A stretch of 64,000 nt of DNA from Bradyrhizobium sp. CSA207 (GCF_029051685.1 NZ_JAACFT010000014.1:124001-188000); one strand, 5' to 3'; positions 19,727 through 27,511 are shown, counted from the stretch's first letter. The notes: generated by a model from the sequence alone, not told the origin. A program made the numbers and translations.

Positions 19727-20269
19727 GTGCCCGTAGCCAGATATTTTATCGTTGTCGGAAGCACGCTTGTGGTTCTTCTACTGATAGCCGGCTGGTCTTT
19801 GCCGGAGCCCCCGCCAAGTTTTTCTGAGCGGCCGGAGATCATCGACAGGGCGACTATTCGGATCAGATCCGAGCGCAAATGGCCGGAAAAGGTCGTCCTG
19901 GACACTCATCAGCCGACGATCGCAGCACCGTCCATTGAGGTGGCGCCGACCGAGCAGTCGGTCGCGCGCCTGCCCGACGAGATGACGGATCAAACGTCGG
20001 CGGACCCGCTGCCAAAGCCAAATCCTGATGTACGAGCGATCGATGCTCATCGCCGGCCCGCGCAGGCCAAGCGTAAGCCTGCAAGAGCAGTTCCATCGAC
20101 GCATGTGGCCAGGGCCCGTAATCGCAACGAGTCCCCAACATGGGGCACGGGCGAGGAGTGCTGTCGGTTGGAGTGGGCGGATAGGCCACCAATATCGAGA
20201 GCTGCATCGCGCAAGCGCGTGGCACATCGGGCCCCATGGATGGGCTGGCATTTCCCGGAGGTAAATTAA
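19727..20269 (+). CDS. Hypothetical protein with one N-terminal membrane helix
   Basis: This protein of about 180 residues starts with a strongly hydrophobic helix (VARYFIVVGSTLVVLLLIAG, residues 3-22), followed by a Pro-rich and charged stretch and a basic C-terminal half. It resembles small anchored hypotheticals common in bradyrhizobia and I know no function for it. The GTG at 19727 has GGGAG upstream and places the helix at the very start; a TTG at 19700 is the alternative. Confidence 0.6.
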   Translation: MPVARYFIVVGSTLVVLLLIAGWSLPEPPPSFSERPEIIDRATIRIRSERKWPEKVVLDTHQPTIAAPSIEVAPTEQSVARLPDEMTDQTSADPLPKPNPDVRAIDAHRRPAQAKRKPARAVPSTHVARARNRNESPTWGTGEECCRLEWADRPPISRAASRKRVAHRAPWMGWHFPEVN

Positions 20270-20368
20270 AGGTCATGCCGCGTCTGTTGGCGTCATCGCA
20301 TGCTCCGTTGCTTGATTTGCCGCGATCAGAGAATGCGAGAACGCTACTATCTTCTCCTCTCGAAGGGG

Positions 20369-20480
20369 CGAGAGCAAAACCGCATTTCCCCTCTAAACCG
20401 GTCACAACCGAGCAAGACTGCTTTGGGTGTGTAGGATATCCCTGAGCTCACGATGGGAGCACGATCGCCGACACCGTCGA
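20369..20480. repeat. Diverged repeat, copy A
   Basis: This segment of about 112 bases aligns by eye with 21931-22041 at roughly three quarters identity with few gaps. Shared blocks include CGAGAGCAA, GGGTGTG, CCCTGAG, GGAGCACGATC and ACACCGTCGA. Both copies lie just outside clusters of small genes in the same orientation. Confidence 0.5.
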
Positions 20481-20554
20481 GCAATCGAAGTCTCGCATCG
20501 AGAAGTGGCTTTCGAGCGCCATAGACCTTCGTATCGTTTCCGTGACGCCTTTGG

Positions 20555-20653
20555 ATGCCGCACGATTACGTACGTGCAATTGAGCCGTTGATCGCGATCG
20601 TCTTAAGCTGCATGCGTTGGAAGATCGCACAGGCTGATGAAGTGCGACGGTGA
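20555..20653 (+). CDS. Possible 32-residue hydrophobic peptide
   Basis: ATG at 20555 to TGA at 20651-20653. The product is a single hydrophobic helix (PLIAIVLSCM) followed by a basic, polar tail. It lies immediately before the strong AGAGGAGG site of the next gene. No family is recognised and no start signal is visible, so this is tentative. Confidence 0.3.
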   Translation: MPHDYVRAIEPLIAIVLSCMRWKIAQADEVRR

Positions 20654-20702
20654 AAAAGGGATGATCGACGAATAGCGACGATAGAATCAAGAGGAGGCGA
20701 CA

Positions 20703-20921
20703 GTGTCAAACTGCTCCGAAAGTCTCAGATCTGGCAGAGCCGCGCGATGCGCAGTTTGCGATGGTAAGTTTGGTCTTGTTCGGCACTACTCGTGGCGAAC
20801 CCAGCTTTGTTCCACGAAGTGCGTCGATCGCTTCAGAGCTCGCAGGGAAAGTGATCGCAGTTGGATGGGCTGGCTCCAAATCGCCTTTCGGCTGCCAGAG
20901 AACCGCGCGAGGGTTTCATGA
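20703..20921 (+). CDS. Small conserved-type protein with a CxxC and a second Cys pair
   Basis: This 72-residue protein starts at a GTG with a near-perfect AGGAGG site. It contains ARCAVCDGKFGLV and, further on, LCSTKC, so two CxxC-type pairs could hold a zinc ion in a small treble-clef-like fold. Its look is that of a small bradyrhizobial hypothetical. Its stop overlaps the next ATG (ATGA at 20918-20921), which suggests translational coupling to the frameshifted gene that follows. Confidence 0.65.
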   Translation: MSNCSESLRSGRAARCAVCDGKFGLVRHYSWRTQLCSTKCVDRFRARRESDRSWMGWLQIAFRLPENRARVS

Positions 20922-21128
20922 CGGTCCAGATCTCGCAACGGGGCAAGGAATATCTAGAGACAGCACGGACCTTGCTCCGCGCCGCCAAAACCATGACGGA
21001 CCAAGCGATTGGGTCAGCTTAAGGCCCTTGCCGATGACTACGAGCGGCGAGCCGAGAAAGCTTCGTATGTTGATGCGGCCAAAGCATTCGCGCGATCGGC
21101 TGCCAGCGCTGAACGCGAGTTGACCTGA
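20918..21128 (+). pseudogene. Frameshifted small helical protein gene
   Basis: From the ATG at 20918 the frame reads MTVQISQRGKEYLETARTLL and stops with TAA at 21020-21022. Just before that stop, at about 21010-21012, the +1 frame opens as GQLKALADDYERRAEKASYV and continues to a TGA at 21126-21128. Both halves look like one coiled, Ala/Glu/Arg-rich protein of about 70 residues broken by a missing dinucleotide or one extra base. The start overlaps the preceding gene and the end overlaps the next ATG, so gene order and coupling survive. A sequencing error is possible. Confidence 0.6.
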
Positions 21129-21286
21129 TGAGCAGCTTCACAGCCTCACCTGCGGAAGAATGCCTAGTGACGTTGGGATGCGGGCGTGCGGCCCAGCACG
21201 AGCTCTCTATCCCTTCGTTACCGTCTGCAGAGCTTCAAAGTTGCGGTGATATCCTAGATCGATATGGAGTTATCATCGTCATCTAA
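21128..21286 (+). CDS. Small hypothetical protein (52 residues)
   Basis: ATG at 21128 overlaps the stop of the preceding frame (TGATG) and the frame ends with TAA at 21284-21286. The product begins MSSFTASPAEECLVTLGCG and has three Cys residues and a hydrophobic end (YGVIIVI). No family is recognised. It is supported mainly by the overlapping start and its place in the row of small genes. Confidence 0.45.
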   Translation: MSSFTASPAEECLVTLGCGRAAQHELSIPSLPSAELQSCGDILDRYGVIIVI

Positions 21287-21337
21287 CGGCGGAATCGTTC
21301 TGCGGATCCCTTCTCGAACTAATGGTCTGGAGCGAGT

Positions 21338-21529
21338 ATGGGAGAAATTATTCGATTTGTCTCAAAGTCTGAGCTTGAGCGAGCTCGCCTAATTCGAGAG
21401 GCTCGCACGATATACGACAGCATCTCCCCACCGGATGACACAGTCAGCGAGAAGCAGAACGAGGCACCAGTAAGTCATACGGTTAGCAGCGCCGATGCCC
21501 ATCGCAGCCTCGGGAGTTCCCTGTCGTGA
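21338..21529 (+). CDS. Small hypothetical protein (63 residues)
   Basis: Begins MGEIIRFVSKSELERARLIR, an amphipathic helical N-terminus, followed by a polar tail. GGAGCGAG lies just upstream of the ATG. Small proteins with this start are frequent in bradyrhizobial genomes as I recall; the function is unknown. The stop overlaps the GTG of the next gene (GTGA at 21526-21529). Confidence 0.62.
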   Translation: MGEIIRFVSKSELERARLIREARTIYDSISPPDDTVSEKQNEAPVSHTVSSADAHRSLGSSLS

Positions 21530-21735
21530 TCAAGATCATCGCCGTGCTCTGCAGTCTCTCCTCTCCGGAAAATTGCCACGAGCAGACTGTCACCACCTCG
21601 GACTTCGCTGAGGTCTCAATGCAATCCTGCCTGATGGGCGCGCCGCAGCTCGCGGAGTGGATGAAGCAGCATCCCGCCGAGCGCCTGGCGGCGTGGCGCT
21701 GCGTGATCGGCAAACAGGATGGCAGGGGAGTTTAG
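21526..21735 (+). CDS. Small hypothetical protein with conserved-looking Cys residues
   Basis: This 69-residue product of a GTG start overlaps the upstream stop by four bases. It begins with a short hydrophobic stretch (IKIIAVLCSL), has Cys residues spaced through the chain, and contains LAEWMKQHPAERLAAWRCVI. The type resembles widespread rhizobial small hypotheticals of unknown role. It could be exported, but the hydrophobic segment is short. Confidence 0.6.
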   Translation: MIKIIAVLCSLSSPENCHEQTVTTSDFAEVSMQSCLMGAPQLAEWMKQHPAERLAAWRCVIGKQDGRGV

Positions 21736-22075
21736 GGTGGAAGGCAGCTGTCCTCGGGAGTTCGCGGCCGTTCCGATCGGCGCGGAGTCGTCGAGGCGGG
21801 CGTTCGGGGTCTAACCGCCACGGCCGCCTTCCATACGACCAGGTTTGCATCGTCCTGCTGGGGGCGTCGAACGTGCCTCTCGGCGCGATCTCTAGGACTT
21901 GCGGCGCAGCGATTTCTACACCTGAAGAATCGAGAGCAAGAACGCAGTTTCCCTCCAAAGAGATCACGCGTGATCAAGATTATTGCGGGTGTGCGCGGTA
22001 CCCTGAGATCATAATAGGAGCACGATCACCTACACCGTCGACTAATGGGTATCTCGTGCAGGGAGTAGCATCGGC
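21736..22075. other. Gap holding repeat copy B
   Basis: I recognise no gene in these 340 bases. They hold the second copy of the diverged repeat (21931-22041). An inverted pair, TGGAAGGC at 21738-21745 and GCCTTCCA at 21826-21833, brackets a GC-rich centre. The GGGAG at about 22061 serves the small gene that follows. Confidence 0.4.
21931..22041. repeat. Diverged repeat, copy B
   Basis: Partner of 20369-20480 in direct orientation. The copies share the order of blocks CGAGAGCAA, GGGTGTG, CCCTGAG, GGAGCACGATC and ACACCGTCGA. It is placed before the next pair of genes in the same way copy A is placed before the first small-gene row, as if gene row and leader had duplicated together. Confidence 0.5.
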
Positions 22076-22201
22076 ATGACAAGTTGCCTGATCGTCACGC
22101 GCATCGCGATCATCTTATGGATCAATCTGACGGTAATGCCGGCTGCGGTTGCCTTCGATGCGATTGAAGCCGAACTCGCGCGCCGCGGTATCGAGCCATA
22201 A
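22076..22201 (+). CDS. Small signal-peptide-like protein (41 residues)
   Basis: ATG at 22076, GGGAG upstream, TAA at 22199-22201. The product reads MTSCLIVTRIAIILWINLTV, then MPAAVAFDAIEAELARRG. This is a hydrophobic export-like segment with an A-x-A-like cleavage region and a short acidic tail. It lies directly before the sensor kinase frame. No family is recognised. Confidence 0.45.
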   Translation: MTSCLIVTRIAIILWINLTVMPAAVAFDAIEAELARRGIEP

Positions 22202-22317
22202 TGGTCCCTGTCCGAAACCATTCGTTGCGCGAGCCGTCTGGAACGGCATTGCCACCGAACGAAGCCGCGGCGGACGCTCAGCGTCATTTGTGGTCAGAGA
22301 GAAACAACGAGCACGAG

Positions 22318-23091
22318 ATGACAAAACACACTGTGCGGTTACCGAATTCCGATGAATCATTGCTCCTTCGCGAGCTGAATCACAGAATAAAAAACGAGCT
22401 TACTTCCGCCATATACACGGTGTCAGCCAAAGCGATGCACTCGAACAACGTGGCGGTCAAGGCCGCGCTCCTCGACGTCGTAGACCTCCTGCATCAATGC
22501 GCCGATGTTCATCGCGCGCAGCGCATGCCGGACCAGGGGCGTCTCACCGATGCCGCGAAGTACCTCCAGCAGCTTTGCCTCTCCATAACGAAGTATCGAC
22601 TGAACCGCCTGGCGATACGCTTCTTGTTTTCAACCGATGATCTGCGGCTTGAAGGAACCCGCTGCTGGAAGCTTGGGCTGATTGTATCCGAGCTGCTGAC
22701 CAATGCGGCGCGACATGCGCAATTCGACGCTAGAAATCCAGAATTGCGAGTGGAGTTGAAGCTTGCAGGCAGCGTCGTAAAATGCAGGGTCTCTGACAAT
22801 GGCTCGGCACCTGAAACGATCCGGCGCGGTCGAGGGCTGGCGATCATCGGCGAGCTGGCCAGCCGTTTGGGAGGGCGCGTTCATACGTCTTGCGCCGCCG
22901 ACGGATATTCCTTTCTTCTCACCTTCCCATTGACTGAGGCCGAGCGACGCGCCGCCGGCGCGGCCCATGCTGGTTTGAAGCAGAGAAAGATGGGCCGCCC
23001 TCAGCGGTTGCAGGCGTCCAGGGCCGAGAATCTAGGGGGCTGGCTGGGCAACGTGGCGCTTTTTGGATCGAAGCGGCCTGGGCTGACTTGA
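22318..23091 (+). CDS. HisKA_2/HWE-type sensor histidine kinase without input domain
   Basis: This protein of about 257 residues opens with the dimerisation and phospho-acceptor box LLLRELNHRIKNELTSAI (His22 in this numbering). An ATPase core follows, with N-box SELLTNAARHA, G1 box VSDNGSAPET and G2 box RGRGLAIIGELA. A Lys/Arg-rich tail ends the protein. No PAS, GAF or membrane segment is present, so input must come from a partner. The frame is open from 22201, but the ATG at 22318 gives the compact form usual in this group. No response regulator is adjacent; an EmrAB-type pump follows. Confidence 0.8.
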   Translation: MTKHTVRLPNSDESLLLRELNHRIKNELTSAIYTVSAKAMHSNNVAVKAALLDVVDLLHQCADVHRAQRMPDQGRLTDAAKYLQQLCLSITKYRLNRLAIRFLFSTDDLRLEGTRCWKLGLIVSELLTNAARHAQFDARNPELRVELKLAGSVVKCRVSDNGSAPETIRRGRGLAIIGELASRLGGRVHTSCAADGYSFLLTFPLTEAERRAAGAAHAGLKQRKMGRPQRLQASRAENLGGWLGNVALFGSKRPGLT

Positions 23092-23114
23092 TCGCCAGGC
23101 TGGCGGAAGGGAAG

Positions 23115-24248
23115 ATGCGGAATCCGGAAAATCGTCAACCGGAAGTCGTTCCGTCCAAAGAACCGTGCGGCAGCCCGGTCGCGGCGAGTACCCCAGCACG
23201 CAAAAAATCATGGGTGCGCCCGCTGATGTTTGCGCTGCTGCCGGTAGCCCTTGTCGCGGGCGGCTACTTCTATGTGACCGGCGGCGCCGTAATGTCGACG
23301 GATAATGCGTATGTCCACGCCGATATGGTCGGATTGTCGACCGACGTCGCCGGCATCGTCACGCAAGTCATGGTTCACGACAATCAAGAGGTCACCAAGG
23401 GCGACATCCTGTTCAAGTTGGAACCTTTGCAGTTTCAATTGGCGTTGGATCGTGCCGAGGCTCAGATCGGAAATACCCGCAACGATCTCGTTGCGCTGCA
23501 GGCCAGCTACCGCAACATGCAGGCCCAGGTCGAACAGGCACAAGAGGATGTCGACTTCAACATGGTCAACTTCAAGCGGCAGGAGCAATTGCTCGTCAAC
23601 AACTTTACGCCAAGAGCCACCTTCGACGCCGCCCGCAACACCCTGCAAGGGTCACAGCAAAAGCTCGCCTCGCTGCAACAGCAACTGACCGGTATCGCAG
23701 CCAATCTGAATGGCGACCCCGATGCGCCGATCGAAAGTCATCCCAGATACAAGGATGCGGTCGCCGCGCGAGACGAAGCGGCGCGCCAGCTCGCGCACAC
23801 GGTGGTCCACGCGCCTTTTGCGGGCGTTGTGACCAATGTGCCATCCTTACAGCCCGGCCAATACCTTGCTGCCGCCGCGACCGCGTTCAACATTGTCTCG
23901 ACCGATCGCGTCTGGGTTCAGGCCAGCCCGAAGGAAACTGAACTGACCTATGTCAAGCCTGGGCAGAAGGCGTTGGTCGAGGTCGACAGCTATCCGGGCC
24001 AGCAATGGACGGGCACCATCGACAGCATCAGCCCAGCATCAGCGTCGAGCTTTTCGCTGCTGCCGGCCGAAAATACCAGCGGCAACTGGGTCAAGGTCGT
24101 GCAGCGGATACCGATGCGTGTCAGCGTTACCAATGCGCCCGGAAAGCCACCGCTGCGCGTCGGCATGAGCGTGGAGGTAAATGTCTACACCGGACATTCT
24201 CGCGGATTTCCGAGCTTTTTAACCGGTCTCTTTGGATCGGGGAGCTGA
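23115..24248 (+). CDS. EmrA-type HlyD-family efflux adaptor
   Basis: This protein of about 377 residues has a membrane helix at about 35-53 (LMFALLPVALVAGGYFYV). The motif VMSTDNAYVHADMVGLSTDV is typical of EmrA, and a long coiled hairpin follows (about 110-190). The second lipoyl half is VVHAPFAGVVTNV, and a beta-barrel domain completes it. It would bridge the MFS pump encoded two bases downstream to an outer-membrane channel. ATG at 23115 has GGAAGG four bases upstream; a TTG at 23088 is the less likely start. Confidence 0.88.
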   Translation: MRNPENRQPEVVPSKEPCGSPVAASTPARKKSWVRPLMFALLPVALVAGGYFYVTGGAVMSTDNAYVHADMVGLSTDVAGIVTQVMVHDNQEVTKGDILFKLEPLQFQLALDRAEAQIGNTRNDLVALQASYRNMQAQVEQAQEDVDFNMVNFKRQEQLLVNNFTPRATFDAARNTLQGSQQKLASLQQQLTGIAANLNGDPDAPIESHPRYKDAVAARDEAARQLAHTVVHAPFAGVVTNVPSLQPGQYLAAAATAFNIVSTDRVWVQASPKETELTYVKPGQKALVEVDSYPGQQWTGTIDSISPASASSFSLLPAENTSGNWVKVVQRIPMRVSVTNAPGKPPLRVGMSVEVNVYTGHSRGFPSFLTGLFGSGS

Positions 24249-24250
24249 AC

Positions 24251-25789
24251 ATGGCTGATGCCGCTGGAAATGCGCAGCCGATCAACCGGCCCGCGGTTAC
24301 GCTGTGCGTCATCCTCTCCGTCATCATGCAGGCGCTGGATACGACGATCGCCAACGTCGCGCTGCCCTATATGCAGGGCAGCGTGTCGGCGAGCGCCGAT
24401 CAGATCAACTGGGTGCTGACGTCCTATATCGTGGCGGCGGCCATCATGACCCCGCCATCGGGGTTTCTCGCCAACAGGTTCGGCCGCAAGCGCGTGTTGA
24501 TGGCGGCCGTCGTCGGTTTCGTAGTTGCTTCCGTGCTGTGCGGCGTTGCGCAATCGCTGGTCCAGATCGTGGCTTTCCGATTGCTGCAGGGATTCTTCGG
24601 TGCGGCGCTCGTTCCTCTTGGCCAGTCCGTTCTGCTCGACGCCTATACGGCCGAAGAACGGGGGTCGGCGATGGCCCTGTTCGGCGTGTCGGTCATGGTG
24701 GGACCGGTGCTAGGGCCGGTGATCGGCGGTTGGCTGACCGACCACTACAGCTGGCGATGGGTCTTCTATATCAACGTGCCGTTGGGAGTGCTCGCATTCG
24801 CCGGCCTATCGTTTTTTCTGAAGGAGACGAAGACCAGCGCCGCGGCGAAGCTTGACTGGCTCGGATTTGGCAGCCTGAGCATTGCCATTGCCGCAATGCA
24901 GGTGTTTCTGGACCGGGGTGCGCAACTCGACTGGTTTTCTTCCTTCGAGATTCTGATTGAGGCGGTCGTTTGCGCATCAGCACTCTACATCTTCCTCGTC
25001 CACACCTTTACGGCGAGAAATTCATTCGTAGATCCGAGGCTGTTTCTTGATCGAAATTTCTCGATCGGGGTGCTATTCATCTTCATCGTCGGGGTAACTT
25101 ATCTGGCGTCCCTGGCGTTGTTGACACCCTATCTGCAGACACTGATGGGTTATCCCGTAGTGACTGCGGGAATCGTCATGGGTCCGCGCGGTCTCGGCAC
25201 AATGGCTTGCATGTTCCTGGTCGGGCGCCTCGTCGGACGGGTCGATACCAGGTTCCTGATCCTGATCGGCCTGTTGCTGACCGCTTGGGCCATGTACGAC
25301 ATGACCGGATGGAATCCGAACGTCTCGGAGTGGACAATCGCGGTAACCGGGTTCATCCAGGGTGCGGGACTTGGATTCCTGTTCGTCCCGCTCAACACCG
25401 TCACCTTTGCCACACTTGCGCCCCAGCAGCGAGCGGACGGCACTGGTCTGTTCAACCTCGCTCGCAACGTCGGATCCAGTGTGGGAATATCGGCCGTCTC
25501 CTATCTGCTGACGAGAAACAATCAGGTCAATCATGCGACCATCGCGAGCCATGTCACGGCATTCAATCACGTATTTGATAGCAGCATCGTGCGGCACGCC
25601 CTCAGTCCCTTGACCGCAAGCGGACGGGCGGCGCTCGATCAGACCATACAAACGCAGGCTTCCATCATCAGCTACATCGACGATTTCAAGTTGATGATGG
25701 TCCTTTCGCTCGCGGCCATTCCCCTCGTCCTGCTGCTGCGGAGCGCGCCAACCTCTGGCAAAAACGACCACGCGATGGTGATGGAATGA
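24251..25789 (+). CDS. EmrB/QacA-type (DHA2) MFS drug exporter
   Basis: This 512-residue protein has about 14 predicted membrane helices. The first contains MQALDTTIANVALPYMQGS, the characteristic DHA2 motif. The cytoplasmic loop motif GFLANRFGRKRVLMAA and the helix-5 antiporter motif (MVGPVLGPVIGGWL) are present. With the adjacent adaptor it forms an EmrAB-type proton-driven pump for hydrophobic toxicants. GGAG precedes the ATG by eight bases. The substrate is unknown, and no local TolC-like gene is seen. Confidence 0.92.
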   Translation: MADAAGNAQPINRPAVTLCVILSVIMQALDTTIANVALPYMQGSVSASADQINWVLTSYIVAAAIMTPPSGFLANRFGRKRVLMAAVVGFVVASVLCGVAQSLVQIVAFRLLQGFFGAALVPLGQSVLLDAYTAEERGSAMALFGVSVMVGPVLGPVIGGWLTDHYSWRWVFYINVPLGVLAFAGLSFFLKETKTSAAAKLDWLGFGSLSIAIAAMQVFLDRGAQLDWFSSFEILIEAVVCASALYIFLVHTFTARNSFVDPRLFLDRNFSIGVLFIFIVGVTYLASLALLTPYLQTLMGYPVVTAGIVMGPRGLGTMACMFLVGRLVGRVDTRFLILIGLLLTAWAMYDMTGWNPNVSEWTIAVTGFIQGAGLGFLFVPLNTVTFATLAPQQRADGTGLFNLARNVGSSVGISAVSYLLTRNNQVNHATIASHVTAFNHVFDSSIVRHALSPLTASGRAALDQTIQTQASIISYIDDFKLMMVLSLAAIPLVLLLRSAPTSGKNDHAMVME

Positions 25790-26210
25790 AAGGCATTCCC
25801 CACTCCGTGGCCGTTGGAAATATGGACGTCTGGGAGCAGTACACAAATTCTTCTTGGCATTCATCCTGCGGTCTGTTCCGGTTTCGACGAGCGCCCTCGC
25901 GCATAGCGGCACGAGAAGGCTTGCCCACCGGACGTCCAGCGCTTCTGCCAGCAAGCTGGTGGATCAACGCGACTCTGTCGTGCTTTCCTGCCTCAAGGTA
26001 AATCGCCTGAAACCTTCTTCCGCGTGCCGCCATGTGCTGGTCAGCCACAGGCAATAACTATCGGCTTTCCGTTCGGCGTCGCGCAATCGGCGAGAGCATG
26101 ATCTGGAAAAGCGTGAAGCGGTTTTCCCCTCGCGACAAACGCGGAGTTCGTTTGCGCGGAGATCATGCTCAAACAGCAACCTAAAGCGCGATGATGATTC
26201 TCATCGCGCT
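25790..26210. other. Intergenic region with palindromic repeats
   Basis: No gene is recognised at 25790-26092. An inverted-repeat element occupies 26094-26170 and a strong hairpin lies at 26181-26214; both are listed separately. The region separates the plus-strand efflux genes from the minus-strand IclR gene, so transcripts converge here. Confidence 0.5.
26094..26170. repeat. Rhizobial-type interspersed palindromic element
   Basis: Perfect 11-base inverted arms GAGCATGATCT (26094-26104) and AGATCATGCTC (26160-26170) enclose a 55-base centre rich in CG steps with CGCGACAAACGC and CGTTTGCGCG. Sequences of this kind recur between genes in Bradyrhizobium and relatives, to my knowledge. In this window it occurs once. 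Confidence 0.65.
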
Positions 26211-26214
26211 TTAG
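26181..26214 (-). terminator. Strong hairpin at the IclR gene end
   Basis: A perfect 14-base stem, CTAAAGCGCGATGA (26181-26194) with TCATCGCGCTTTAG (26201-26214), closes a six-base loop. It overlaps the TAA stop of the IclR gene, whose reverse reading ends in it. The adjoining T/A bases make it a plausible bidirectional terminator between the convergent efflux and IclR transcripts. Confidence 0.6.
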
Positions 26215-26993
26215 TCGCGGCTTTCGGTCTTGCCGCCAAGCGCTTGCGACGCGCTCGATGCGCTGGCGAGTAGCGCTTTCACCTGATCGCTCGACGGCTC
26301 GACCTGCATGGAGGCCCGGGTGCCGGCGAGGCTGAGGGTGAAGCGAAGATCGCCGTTCCAGTCCACGATCGGCGCCGCGATCGAGACATAGCCGGTGAGG
26401 TCGGATCGGACGATCGTCGTGTAGCCCTTTCGCTTGAGCTCGCGCGCCGCATCGTCCCTGAACTTGCCGGCGTCGGGCCTTCCGCCGAAGACGGCGCCCC
26501 ACTCCTGCTCGATCAGATGCGCCGTCAGGTTTGGCGCCAGCCGGGCGGCATAGATCTTCCCTGCCGCAGACCCCAGCATCGGGATCAGTCCGGTCCGAAA
26601 CTCGAACGCGCCGCGCTGATCGCCGTCCTGCTTGAACAGGCTGAGCGGGCCGTTGTCGGTCCATGTCGTGACGGCCGCGCTTCGGCTCGTGATGTCACGC
26701 AGATTGGTGACCTCGCGGCGGACGATCTCGAAGCCGTCGATCTGCTGGATTGCGCTGACGCCGAGCGAGAGCGCCGCAGGCCCGAGGCGGTAGTGGCCCG
26801 GCTTCTCGTCCGCGGCGGCGAGCCCGATCCTGACGAGGCTCACGAGATAGTTATTCGCGGCGCTCGTCGTCAGGCCCGCCAGCGGCGCGATGTCCTTGAG
26901 AGCCATCGCCTGCTGGCTCGTCTGCATAACGCTCAGAATCCGAAAGGCAATTTCCACCGACTGAATGCCGCGGCGCGGCTTCTTCTCCTGCAT
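26211..26993 (-). CDS. IclR-family transcriptional regulator
   Basis: This 260-residue protein has an N-terminal winged helix (about 10-70: IQSVEIAFRILSVMQ, then LKDIAPLAGLTTSAANNYL). The IclR effector domain follows (about 75-245), with GPAALSLGVSAI and the segment SIAAPIVDWNGDLRFTLSLAG. It is divergent from the VOC and flavin-monooxygenase genes with 115 bases between starts, the usual arrangement for control of a catabolic operon. A promoter-like and palindromic region lies between them. GGAAG precedes the ATG. Confidence 0.9.
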   Translation of the reverse strand: MQEKKPRRGIQSVEIAFRILSVMQTSQQAMALKDIAPLAGLTTSAANNYLVSLVRIGLAAADEKPGHYRLGPAALSLGVSAIQQIDGFEIVRREVTNLRDITSRSAAVTTWTDNGPLSLFKQDGDQRGAFEFRTGLIPMLGSAAGKIYAARLAPNLTAHLIEQEWGAVFGGRPDAGKFRDDAARELKRKGYTTIVRSDLTGYVSIAAPIVDWNGDLRFTLSLAGTRASMQVEPSSDQVKALLASASSASQALGGKTESRD

Positions 26994-27025
26994 CTGCTTC
27001 CTTCGACCGGTTCAGTGAATCGAGA

Positions 27026-27085
27026 TTGACACAAACAAAAGTCGCGAGCACTATACAACAATAAAATATGTCTTCAATATTGTTG
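27026..27085 (+). promoter_or_regulatory. Probable promoter and operator of the catabolic operon
   Basis: TTGACA at 27026-27031 and a TATACA-like element near 27052-27057 resemble a sigma-70 promoter with a long spacer. An inverted repeat CAACAATA (27056-27063) and TATTGTTG (27078-27085) directly follows the -10 element, where a repressor or IclR regulator would act. The inner segment TTCAATATTGTTGAA is itself a shorter imperfect palindrome. Confidence 0.5.
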
Positions 27086-27108
27086 AAATATCTGGGAAGG
27101 AGACGAAG

Positions 27109-27465
27109 ATGCCCCTCAGTGCCATCCGCAGCGTCTACACGGTCGCCAACGATATGGATCTCATGCAGGCCTTCTACGCAGAGGCGCTGGAGCTTCCGCT
27201 GGCTTTTCTGGATCGCGACAACTGGTGCCAGTTCAAGGTTGGACAGTTCGCGTTCGCGCTGAGCTCGCCATCCGAAGCGGCCACGGGCGCGCGCGGGAGT
27301 GTGGTCGTTTTCGGCGCGACCGACGTGGCTGCGTTGGCGCAGCGGGTCGAGCGGCTCGGTGGGCTGCACCTGTCGAGCCGCGACATGGGTTCGCACGGCA
27401 GCGTCGCGACGTTTGCCGACCCCGAGAACAATCTGTTCCAGATCCACGTCCGGCAAAGCACCTAA
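27109..27465 (+). CDS. VOC-superfamily (glyoxalase/dioxygenase-like) protein
   Basis: This 118-residue single VOC module begins IRSVYTVANDMDLMQAFYAE and ends with FADPENNLFQIHVRQ, the typical closing strand with a conserved Glu replaced here by Gln. Family members bind or transform small molecules, often via a metal. It is the first gene after the IclR-facing promoter, with GGAAGGAG upstream, and is probably cotranscribed with the flavin monooxygenase 46 bases further on. Function in the pathway unknown. Confidence 0.8.
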   Translation: MPLSAIRSVYTVANDMDLMQAFYAEALELPLAFLDRDNWCQFKVGQFAFALSSPSEAATGARGSVVVFGATDVAALAQRVERLGGLHLSSRDMGSHGSVATFADPENNLFQIHVRQST

Positions 27466-27511
27466 CTGCGGCTCGCGCATCAACCATATCACTTGCGAAA
27501 GGATCCTCATC

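Larger units (their letters stand above)
20270..20702. other. Region with repeat copy A and a possible 32-residue ORF
   Basis: These 433 bases contain one copy of a diverged segmental repeat (20369-20480), listed separately. A possible small ORF at 20555-20653 encodes a hydrophobic 32-residue peptide with IEPLIAIVLSCMRWKIAQAD. The latter lacks a visible ribosome binding site but its codon pattern looks coding. An AGAGGAGG sequence just before 20703 serves the next gene. Confidence 0.4.

Noticed and set aside
21300..22100. Possible CRISPR or tandem repeat array, suggested by the repeated blocks.
   Set aside because: Only two diverged copies 1.5 kb apart exist; there are no regular repeat-spacer units and no cas genes.
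25686..26054. Minus-strand frame in the gap after the MFS gene.
   Set aside because: Half of it is antisense to the MFS gene and the rest shows no recognisable domain or start signal.
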